Positions 41,571-47,755 of a stretch of DNA of 47,755 nt are shown piece by piece. Location of the stretch: the NCBI GenBank assembly GCA_009380095.1, contig WHSL01000017.1:1-47755 (forward strand), given 5' to 3'. The translations under genes were made by a program, and so were the position numbers. The DNA comes from Streptosporangiales bacterium (GTDB taxonomy: Bacteria > Actinomycetota > Actinomycetes > Streptosporangiales > Streptosporangiaceae). The notes beneath the pieces were generated by a model. That model saw nothing but the letters and a program-made list of their open reading frames with translations. It had not been told where the DNA came from and did no database searches. Every line of letters starts with the position of its first letter. Position 1 is the stretch's first letter.

Positions 41571-42515
41571 TCAGGTGTGGGTGATGGAGCGGGTGGTGTG
41601 GTGGTGGACGCGTTTGGCGAGGGCGGGGTCGAACTCGGCGACGATCTGCGCGACGCGGATCTCCGCGAGCGGGCCCAGCTTGTCGTACACCTCAACGAAG
41701 ACCGCCCGCGCCCGCCCCCGCGGCCACCCGTCGGGCAGGAGCTCCGCCGGCAGCCCGGGCTCCAGCGACGGAAACGTCCGCCACGTGTCCATGATCCCGC
41801 TCCGGGTGATCAACGCCTCGGCCGCACCGACCGCACCCTCACGGACCCGCGCGAGCATCGGCTCGTAGTGCGCGAGGAACCCGTCGTACGCGGCCCGCAG
41901 CTCATCGAAGTCCCACGCCTGAACGGGGTCGCGCAGCCGGGACCCGGCCTCGCCCAAGACGTGCTCGGCACGGAACACCGTGGCGTTACCGACGCCGAGC
42001 TCCCGCAGCACCTTTAGCGTCTCCGCGGCACCGGCCCGCGGCGACACCCACATGCCGTCGTACAGCGGGGCGAAGCCGAGCCAGCGCAGCCGGGTACGCA
42101 GCGCGTGGCGCTGGTCGCGCTGCTCCTCCGGCACCGAGAAGCCGGCGATGGTCCACCGGTGGTCCCACGGCTCACTGTCGCCGCCGAACGACATGATGTG
42201 GGCCTGGCCCTCGGTCAGCACCTCGTCGGCCCGGTCGGTGAGCCGGTAGTACGTACGCCGCCCGCGTTTCGCCGACTCCAGCAGCCCGCGCCGGGCCAGC
42301 CGGGAGAGCGCGGCGCGCGCCGCCACCGCGGAAACGCCGAACTCCTCCGCGAGCCGTACCAGCGCCGCGGAGGGGAGGTGCTCCTCGCGGCGGTACCAGT
42401 AGTCGCCGAGCAGTGTGGTCAGCAGGTGCTGGGGTGGCATACCCACCTGAAACCGCGGAAGGTGGACATCGTCGTCGCCGCGAGCCCGCGACCTGCCTGA
42501 ACCGTGGACCGTCAC
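41571..42515 (-). CDS. PaaX family transcriptional regulator
   Basis: A 314-residue regulator. The N-terminal winged helix has PPQHLLTTLLGDYWYRREEHLPSAALVRLAEEFGVSAVAARAALSRLARRGLL, followed by a cleft domain (WTIAGFSVPEEQRDQRHALRTRLRWLGFAPLYDGMWVSP) and a C-terminal domain with DTWRTFPSLEPGLPAELLPDGWPRGRA. PaaX represses phenylacetate degradation through phenylacetyl-CoA; relatives use other ligands, and no phenylacetate genes are here. The exact start is uncertain: GTG at 42515 or ATG at 42440 are both possible. It ends in HTT-type residues before the tandem repeats. Confidence 0.9.
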   Translation of the reverse strand: MTVHGSGRSRARGDDDVHLPRFQVGMPPQHLLTTLLGDYWYRREEHLPSAALVRLAEEFGVSAVAARAALSRLARRGLLESAKRGRRTYYRLTDRADEVLTEGQAHIMSFGGDSEPWDHRWTIAGFSVPEEQRDQRHALRTRLRWLGFAPLYDGMWVSPRAGAAETLKVLRELGVGNATVFRAEHVLGEAGSRLRDPVQAWDFDELRAAYDGFLAHYEPMLARVREGAVGAAEALITRSGIMDTWRTFPSLEPGLPAELLPDGWPRGRARAVFVEVYDKLGPLAEIRVAQIVAEFDPALAKRVHHHTTRSITHT

Positions 42516-42568
42516 GGACCTGACCGTACACGCTGGACGTTTTACCGGGCGCGCGACACGAAAGAAGC

Positions 42569-44386
42569 TCAGATCTCTCCCAGCAGCTCGATCGCCTGGT
42601 CCGCCGGCCCGGGCCCGACAGCGATCATCAACCCCGCCGCGGCCGGCCGCAACTCCCGTACGAGCTGGGCCGCCAGCTCCCGCCCCACCCGCGGCGCGGC
42701 GGGCCCGGCGACGTCCAGGGCGCGCAACGTCTCCTCGGGGATCGTCACGTCCGGGACCTCGTGCGCGAGGAACTCCGCCTCCGCATAGTCGCGCAGCGGC
42801 GCCACCGTGACGAGCAGCGGCACCTCGCCGCCGAGCGCCTCCGCCATCCGCAGGAAGCCGGACGCCTCGTACACCGGCCTGCTGATCAGGAACTGCGCCC
42901 CGGCCAGCAGCTTCTCCCGCGTACGGGCCAGCTCGGCCACCGGGTCGCCGGAGCCCGGGTTGAACCGCGCCCCGATGTGGAAGCCGGTCTTGGTGGCCAG
43001 CGGCAGCCCGCCCGAGTCGTGCCCCCGGTTGAGCCCTTCGAGCAGGCCGATCAGGCCGACCGAGTCGACCTCCCAGATGCCGTCCACGTTGGGGTAGTCG
43101 CCGCGCAGCGGCGGGTTGCCGGTCTCGCAGACCACGGACCGTACGCCGAGCGCGTGCGCGCCGAGCAGGTCCGCCTGCAGCGTCATGATCGTCTTGTCCC
43201 AGGTGGGGACCGCGGGGACCGCCGTCACGCCGATGCTCTGCCCCAGGTGCAGGGCCAGGTTGACCGAGCCGGGCTGGGCCCGCGGGCTCTCCGTGGGCGA
43301 GACCAGCACGAGGCCGGCGCCACGGTCGCGGAGCCGTACCACCAGCTCGGCGGTCTCCTCCGCGAGGCCGCCGGGCGCGGGCCGTACCTCGACGCCGAGT
43401 ACCTGGCGGCCCTCGGCGAGCCGGACCGCGAGCGTGTCGTGGTCGGCCGGCTCGGGCGGTGCCGTACGGGGGGCGGGTGCGCGGGGCACGGCCGTGACCC
43501 GCCGTTCGCGCCGGTCCCCGAGGGCCGCCGAGACCGCCTGGATGTGGCTCGGCGTGGTGCCGCAGCAGCCGCCGACCAGCGCCGCGCCGGCCTCCGCGTA
43601 GCGGAGTGCGTAGCGGGCGACGTACGCGCCGTCGATGTTGTACTCGAAGCGGCGGCCGCGGACCCGTCGTGGCAGGCCCGCGTTGGGCAGCGCGGTGAGC
43701 GGCAGCGTGGTGGCGCGGCGCAGTTCGCGGACCACCTCGAGCATCGCCTGGGGGCCGAGCGTGCAGTTCGTGCCGATCGCGGCGACCGGGAGCGCGGCGA
43801 GCGCGGTGGCGACCTCGTGCGGGGACTCGCCGCCGAGGGTGCGGCCGTCCGAGGTGAACGTGGCCTGCGCGATGACCGGCACCCCGGCGTCCAGCCCGGC
43901 CGCGACCTCGACCGCCTCGGTCAGCTCCTCCAGATGTCCGAACGTCTCCAGCAGCAGTACGTCCACGCCGCCTTCGAGCAGGGCCTCGACCTGCTCGCGT
44001 ACGGCCGCCGCGCGGTCCGCGGGGGCGACCTTGCGGCGCTGTCCGGCGGTCACCGCCGGTGAGAGGGAGCCCGCCACGTACACGGGGCGGCCGGCGGAGC
44101 GGGCCGCGCGGCGCGCCAGCCGTACGCCCGCCAGGTTGATCTCGCGGACCGCCAGCGCGTGTCCCTGCCCGGCGAGCCGGAGCCGGTTGGCGCCGAATGT
44201 GTTGGTGGTCAGTACGTCGGCGCCGACGCTCAGGTAGCTCTCGTGCACGGTGCTGACCAGGTCGGCGTTGGAGACGTTGAGCTCGGGGAGCGCGAGGTCG
44301 AGGGAGTTGCCCGCCGCGTGCAGCATGGTGCCCATGGCGCCGTCGCCGATCAGCAGCCGGTGGCCGAGCTCGTCGAGGAACGTCAC
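42569..44386 (-). CDS. Bifunctional homocysteine S-methyltransferase/methylenetetrahydrofolate reductase
   Basis: A 605-residue fusion. The N-terminal half (about 1-290) is a homocysteine S-methyltransferase with zinc ligands in GTNCTLGP (near residue 207) and GGCCGT (near 275). The C-terminal half (about 320-600) is a MetF-like flavin TIM barrel (GLVLVSPTESPRAQPGSVNLALHLGQ, TIMTLQADLLGAHALGVRSVVCETGNPPLRGDYPNVDG). It links reduction of methylene-THF to methionine formation, as in YitJ. The GTG at 44386 overlaps the stop of the PucR gene as GTGA, so it is the second gene of a coupled pair. Confidence 0.94.
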   Translation of the reverse strand: MTFLDELGHRLLIGDGAMGTMLHAAGNSLDLALPELNVSNADLVSTVHESYLSVGADVLTTNTFGANRLRLAGQGHALAVREINLAGVRLARRAARSAGRPVYVAGSLSPAVTAGQRRKVAPADRAAAVREQVEALLEGGVDVLLLETFGHLEELTEAVEVAAGLDAGVPVIAQATFTSDGRTLGGESPHEVATALAALPVAAIGTNCTLGPQAMLEVVRELRRATTLPLTALPNAGLPRRVRGRRFEYNIDGAYVARYALRYAEAGAALVGGCCGTTPSHIQAVSAALGDRRERRVTAVPRAPAPRTAPPEPADHDTLAVRLAEGRQVLGVEVRPAPGGLAEETAELVVRLRDRGAGLVLVSPTESPRAQPGSVNLALHLGQSIGVTAVPAVPTWDKTIMTLQADLLGAHALGVRSVVCETGNPPLRGDYPNVDGIWEVDSVGLIGLLEGLNRGHDSGGLPLATKTGFHIGARFNPGSGDPVAELARTREKLLAGAQFLISRPVYEASGFLRMAEALGGEVPLLVTVAPLRDYAEAEFLAHEVPDVTIPEETLRALDVAGPAAPRVGRELAAQLVRELRPAAAGLMIAVGPGPADQAIELLGEI

Positions 44387-46335
44387 GGTGTCTCCCTCAG
44401 CGTTTCGAGGTCGCCGAGTGCGTCGAGGATCTCCAGGGCGACCTGGGCCATCAGCCGGTCGCGGTACCGGGCGAAGTCGAGGCCGGTGATCTCCTCGACC
44501 CGGCGGACCCGGTACGTGACCGTGTTCGGATGTACGTGCAGCCGTCCGGCCGCGCGGCGCGGGCTGTTGTTCTCGTGGAAGTAGCAGGCCAGCGTGGTCA
44601 GGTACGGTGCCGTTCGCTCGGCGTCGCCGCCGCGGGGGCCGAACACCTCGCGGGCGAAGACGCGAAGCGACTCCAGGTCGGGCACCTGAAGCAGCAGCCT
44701 GTGGATGCCGAGGGCGTCGAACGGTACGACCCGCCCGTGCCGGCCGACCCGCCGCAGCGTCTCCACCGCGCGGCGCGCCTCCTCGTACGACCGGGACAGC
44801 TCGGCCGGGTCCCGGCAGCGGCCGCCGATGCCGACCACGGCGGGTACGCCGGGGAACAGTGCGGCGAGCCGGTCCAGGCAGAGCTCTCCAAGCCGCTGCG
44901 GGCCCGGCGGTGCGGGGGTCCCAGCGCGCGCCTCGGGCTCGGTGAGCACCGCCACCACCTCACCCTCCCGAATCGACACGATCGCGTCGGGCGCATGCGC
45001 CGTCAGCAAATGCTCCATCGTCTCCGCAGCCCGCCGAACAACCCCCTCCACACCCCGCCCTTCGCTGGCCCGCCCCGGCTCGCCGGTCCGCGCCCCTTCA
45101 CCGCCCGCCGCCTCGTCGGCGGGCAGCGCCCCTTCGCCCGGCCGCGCGTCCTCGGTGGGGCGCATCCCCTCGGCGGGCCGCCCCCCTTCGGATGGCCGCG
45201 CTTCTTCGGGGACCCGCGTCCCTTCGGCGGACCGCATCCCTTCGGGGGCCCGTGCGCCTTGGGCGGGTCGCGGTCCTCCGGTGGGTCGTGCTGCCTCGGT
45301 GGGGCGGGGGTCGGAGGGGTGGGGTGGGTGGGTGAGGGGGTGGGCGTCGAGGGCGACGGAGATGACGCGGTGGTCGCGGGCGGGATCGTAGCCAAGGTGG
45401 GCGGCCCAGCGAGATATCTCCGCGGTGTCGTGGCCGCGGGACGACAGCAGGCCTTCCACGAGGTCGTCGCGGGCCCGCCCGGCCGCGGCGGTGACGATGC
45501 GCTCGCGGCCCAGGATCACGCCGCAGATCGTGGCGGCATGCTCGGTGAGGAGCAGGCTCAGATCCTCACCGGCCCCCTCGCCCGCGTCCCCGTCCAACGT
45601 GATCAGGTACGCGGGCACGTCATCGCCCACGAGGATCGGCGCCACCACCACCGAGGAACCGGTGGCGGCGTCGGGCAACCGCAGCGCCCGCCGCGCCAGC
45701 CCGCTAGCCCCCAGCACCTGCGCCAGCCTGGGATGCACGACGTTCTCCGCCACATAGTCCGCCGCCGCCCGATCCACCCCACTGTCGCCCGCCCCGATGG
45801 AAGACTCTTCGACACCGCGGCCGCCGACGGAGAGTGGGGTGTCGGTGCGCTGGCCTATGGAGGCGGAGTGCTGCCCGCTCGGGGCGGGGGACTGGCCGGT
45901 GGAGTCGGAGGGGTGCCCGGTGGAGTCGGAGGGCTGGCCGGTGGAGTCGGAGGGGCGCCCGCTGGACTCAGAGGACTGGCCACTGGAGTCGGGGGGCCGG
46001 CCGCTGGGGATGGAGGACTGCCCACTAAGGGTGGACGACTGCCCGCGGGGAGTCGGGAAGGCGGCGGCGAGAACGTCCATGCGAGGGCCGACGACGGCGG
46101 CGGTCGCGCCCGTACGCTCCGCGATCAGCCGCGTGACCGTCGCGATGTCGGCGTTCTGCAGGGCCAGGCCGGACAGGTGGCGATACAGGGCGACGAGATC
46201 ACGGAGCGCGCGGTTCTCCCGGCCGATCTCGGAGTGACCGGCCGAGACACCCGAGCCCGAACGGGCCTCCAGGTCCGCAGCCATGGCCGCGAGCCTAACC
46301 CGGATCATCCGCCCAAGCCCTGTGCCGGAGCACAA
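44383..46335 (-). CDS. PucR/CdaR family transcriptional regulator with two repeat insertions
   Basis: A regulator of up to 650 residues. A GAF-like sensory region (about 45-260) is interrupted by a Ser/Gly/Pro/Asp repeat block; the CdaR-like GGDEF-related domain (from about 330) is interrupted by a Pro/Glu/Gly repeat block; and the C-terminal PucR helix-turn-helix is intact (YFHENNSPRRAAGRLHVHPNTVTYRVRRVEEITGLD, about 593-628). The length exceeds the usual 400-550 of the family by about the size of the two blocks. The likely start is one of the ATGs near 46282-46335; MAADLEARSGSG at 46282 is attractive. It may control the coupled methyltransferase gene in response to a purine, amino-acid or one-carbon signal; inference only. 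Confidence 0.88.
   Translation of the reverse strand: MCSGTGLGRMIRVRLAAMAADLEARSGSGVSAGHSEIGRENRALRDLVALYRHLSGLALQNADIATVTRLIAERTGATAAVVGPRMDVLAAAFPTPRGQSSTLSGQSSIPSGRPPDSSGQSSESSGRPSDSTGQPSDSTGHPSDSTGQSPAPSGQHSASIGQRTDTPLSVGGRGVEESSIGAGDSGVDRAAADYVAENVVHPRLAQVLGASGLARRALRLPDAATGSSVVVAPILVGDDVPAYLITLDGDAGEGAGEDLSLLLTEHAATICGVILGRERIVTAAAGRARDDLVEGLLSSRGHDTAEISRWAAHLGYDPARDHRVISVALDAHPLTHPPHPSDPRPTEAARPTGGPRPAQGARAPEGMRSAEGTRVPEEARPSEGGRPAEGMRPTEDARPGEGALPADEAAGGEGARTGEPGRASEGRGVEGVVRRAAETMEHLLTAHAPDAIVSIREGEVVAVLTEPEARAGTPAPPGPQRLGELCLDRLAALFPGVPAVVGIGGRCRDPAELSRSYEEARRAVETLRRVGRHGRVVPFDALGIHRLLLQVPDLESLRVFAREVFGPRGGDAERTAPYLTTLACYFHENNSPRRAAGRLHVHPNTVTYRVRRVEEITGLDFARYRDRLMAQVALEILDALGDLETLRETP
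45126..45305 (-). repeat. Ten 18-bp units in the PucR gene
   Basis: Ten consecutive 18-bp units from 45126 to 45305 encode six-residue RPxEGx units (RPSEGG, RPAEGM, RPTEDA, RPGEGA). Copies vary mainly at third positions and in the final residue. All keep the frame. Confidence 0.9.
45854..46042 (-). repeat. Nine 21-bp units in the PucR gene
   Basis: Nine consecutive 21-bp units encode seven-residue SDSTGQP-type repeats. The three units at 45896-45958 are nearly identical (ccggtggagtcggaggggtgc type); outer ones are diverged, as expected for an array that expands from its centre. Confidence 0.9.
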
Positions 46336-46413
46336 TCACCACCCCCCACCTTTGTGCCGCGCCAGGCGAAGCGTCCCGCCGAAGTGCCCACCAATGTGCC
46401 CTGCCGATGCACC

Positions 46414-47436
46414 TCACGGACCTGTGACCCGACACACCCCTCGCCCGGCGAACGCAGGCCTCCCGGGTCTCCCCTCAACGGTCGTCTCCCCGCAACCGTC
46501 ATCCAGCCGCCCGGAATATCCCTTTCGTGGAACGGGACCGGGGGAGACGCTCTCCGCCCGCCGGCGTGTGACGTCGGCCCAGGCCAGGCGGACGACGATG
46601 AACCCGTCGTTCTCCAGACGCGCCTGGATCAGCTTCTCGTTACGGTTCGCCCGAGGGTCGTCGTACTTGACCATGCCGTCGAACAACACGATCACGCCGG
46701 AGTCCGGCCAGTACAGATCCACCTCGGTATACGGCCCTCGCTCATCCCCGATGTAGGTACTGACCATGGGCGCGGGCAGCCCGGCCTCGGCGCACATCAG
46801 CCGTCCCAGCGTCTCCAGTGGACTCCGCGCCCGCGGATCGGCGGCCTCCAGTACGCGCGTGGCCCGCGGAACCCCGCGCCAGCCGGCGCACTCACCGATG
46901 ATCTTGGCCAGCTCCGCACGGTCCACCGCGAGGCGGTACATCGCCGCGTCCGCCGCCACGACCGCGGCCTCGAACGGCAACCACCGAGCCAGGTCGACGA
47001 CGGTACGCGCCGCACCGGTGATCGGCATTCCGAACAGCCTCTCCACGTGCCTCGGAGAAACCTGCGCCAGATGGATCCGCGCGCCCCGGACGTGGTCGCG
47101 ATGAGAGCTTCCGTCCGGCCGGGTCAGCGTCACCTCGTCCTCGGCCGGCCGGTCGAGCAGTGCGACGTCGTGCAGTAGGGCCGCCGACTCGTGACTGCAC
47201 ACGACGGTGCCGCCGAGTGCGAGTACCGCCCCGGCCACGTGCAGCGCATGCCGGTGTACGGGGTCACACCGCTCGAGCAGCGCCGTCTCCACGCAGATGC
47301 CACGGCGTAATCGCGTCCACGCACCCGTGGAGACAAGGTGCCGTACCTTGCCCTCGGTGTAGCCGGCGCGTAACGCCTCGCCGACGCGGAACGGGCCGCC
47401 GTTGGCGGCGGCGACGGCGGCGAGACGCGGGTCCAT
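46414..47436 (-). CDS. AbiEi-type wHTH plus DUF559/Vsr-like nuclease-fold protein
   Basis: A 340-residue protein. The N-terminal winged helix resembles AbiEi-antitoxin domains (FRVGEALRAGYTEGKVRHLVSTGAWTRLRRGIC). The middle holds CSHESAALLHDVALLDRP and GMPITGAARTVVDLARWL. The C-terminal part resembles a Vsr/DUF559 nuclease fold (EVDLYWPDSGVIVLFDGMVKYDDPRANRNEKLIQARLENDGFIVVRLAWADV) with D, F-D-G and K positions as in the catalytic core. Such proteins are abundant in actinobacteria, usually without a partner toxin, and none is seen here. The ATG at 47436 has no good Shine-Dalgarno. The last about 40 residues are encoded by a copy of the gene's own upstream sequence, so the C-terminus is probably altered. 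Confidence 0.85.
   Translation of the reverse strand: MDPRLAAVAAANGGPFRVGEALRAGYTEGKVRHLVSTGAWTRLRRGICVETALLERCDPVHRHALHVAGAVLALGGTVVCSHESAALLHDVALLDRPAEDEVTLTRPDGSSHRDHVRGARIHLAQVSPRHVERLFGMPITGAARTVVDLARWLPFEAAVVAADAAMYRLAVDRAELAKIIGECAGWRGVPRATRVLEAADPRARSPLETLGRLMCAEAGLPAPMVSTYIGDERGPYTEVDLYWPDSGVIVLFDGMVKYDDPRANRNEKLIQARLENDGFIVVRLAWADVTRRRAESVSPGPVPRKGYSGRLDDGCGETTVEGRPGRPAFAGRGVCRVTGP
46489..46560. repeat. Direct repeat, downstream copy
   Basis: About 72 bp here match 47469-47541 at an estimated 75-80 percent, starting with CCGCAACCGTC and including CAGCCGCCC-GAATAT and GGAACG. This copy is in frame with the end of the AbiEi-like gene and encodes YSGRLDDGCG; the other copy, upstream of the gene, reads YSGRLNDGCG in the same frame. 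Confidence 0.75.
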
Positions 47437-47468
47437 GGAATCGAGCGTGGACCCGCATGCGCCATCTC

Positions 47469-47541
47469 CTCCGCAACCGTCGTTCAGCCGCCCCGAATAT
47501 GGCTTTGCGGAACGCGAACGGAGGAGACCCACGCCCGCCCA
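47469..47541. repeat. Direct repeat, upstream copy
   Basis: Partner of 46489-46560, about 980 bp away and just upstream of the AbiEi-like gene. The pair encloses the whole gene, as would be left by recombination between tandem paralogues or by insertion of a gene cassette. Confidence 0.75.
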
Positions 47542-47644
47542 CCCGCACAGCGCGCGTGACTGTGTCGCGGCACAGCCGGGGTGGGCTGGGGTTTGGTGTG
47601 GGGCTCATGTACCGGGGGGGCGCGGCGCGCTTAGTGTCCGGGGC

Positions 47645-47755
47645 ATGAGCACAGTGGCCACGTGCCCGCACTGTGGTGCCGGTCCCGGGGAACCGCACGG
47701 CGCCGATGGCGCGCCGGTCGAGCGGACGCCCGCCGAGTTCGGCGGTGCCCACTCC
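47645..47755 (+). CDS. Partial CDS with zinc-ribbon-like start, runs off the window
   Basis: An ATG at 47645 opens a frame of 37 codons to the window end without a stop: MSTVATCPHCGAGPGEPHGA and onward. The CPHC pair is half of a zinc ribbon. No Shine-Dalgarno is seen. A 13-codon frame starting ATG at 47608 ends with a TGA that overlaps this ATG, so a short leader peptide or leaderless start is possible. Function cannot be told. Confidence 0.45.
   Translation, partial: MSTVATCPHCGAGPGEPHGADGAPVERTPAEFGGAHS

Overview
This is chromosomal DNA from a high-GC actinobacterium. GC3 is close to saturation in real genes, GTG starts are common, TAC-GG-rich codon runs recur, and the window carries a conservon (cvnABCD), a DUF3145 gene, an LLM-type F420 oxidoreductase and a DevS/DevR-like pair. 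The gene style fits Streptosporangiales (Actinomadura or Streptosporangium relatives); that placement is inference, since no rRNA or other marker gene is present. No tRNA, rRNA, CRISPR array or complete insertion sequence was seen.

Layout. 1-7 kb: a DUF2203 gene, then a minus-strand operon of a cytoplasmic subtilisin (S8), an ECF-like sigma factor, a small unknown protein and a 970-residue TPR-CHAT (caspase-like) protein. 7-11 kb: DUF3145, a small membrane protein, an 88-bp higher-order tandem repeat array and a stand-alone SecDF fusion. 11-16 kb: DoxX, a hypothetical gene followed by a broken GH3 glycosidase carrying a 71-bp palindromic insertion, then an LLM oxidoreductase/TetR pair. 15.7-21.7 kb: an orphan NitT/TauT-type binding lipoprotein divergent from cvnABCD. 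22-26.7 kb: a ROK repressor and a three-gene sugar ABC transporter. 26.8-28.1 kb: divergent DtxR-type and Fur-type metal regulators. 28-32 kb: GT4 glycosyltransferase, PIG-L deacetylase, flippase-like membrane protein and an unknown protein. 32-36.6 kb: two universal stress proteins, a double-GAF sensor kinase, a PNPOx-like protein and a NarL/DevR-type regulator. 36.8-41.4 kb: a coupled membrane pair, then a DASS transporter divergent from a tartrate/D-malate dehydrogenase. 41.5-46.3 kb: a PaaX regulator, a homocysteine methyltransferase/MTHFR fusion and a PucR regulator. 46.4-47.7 kb: an AbiEi/DUF559-like gene between direct repeats, and the start of a zinc-ribbon ORF.

The two strongest leads are the S8-sigma-small protein-CHAT operon and the repeat biology. 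The operon pairs two intracellular protease folds with a sigma factor and is reminiscent of protease-gated sigma control. The repeats include in-frame minisatellites in at least four genes, the array before secDF and the palindrome inside the dead GH3 gene.
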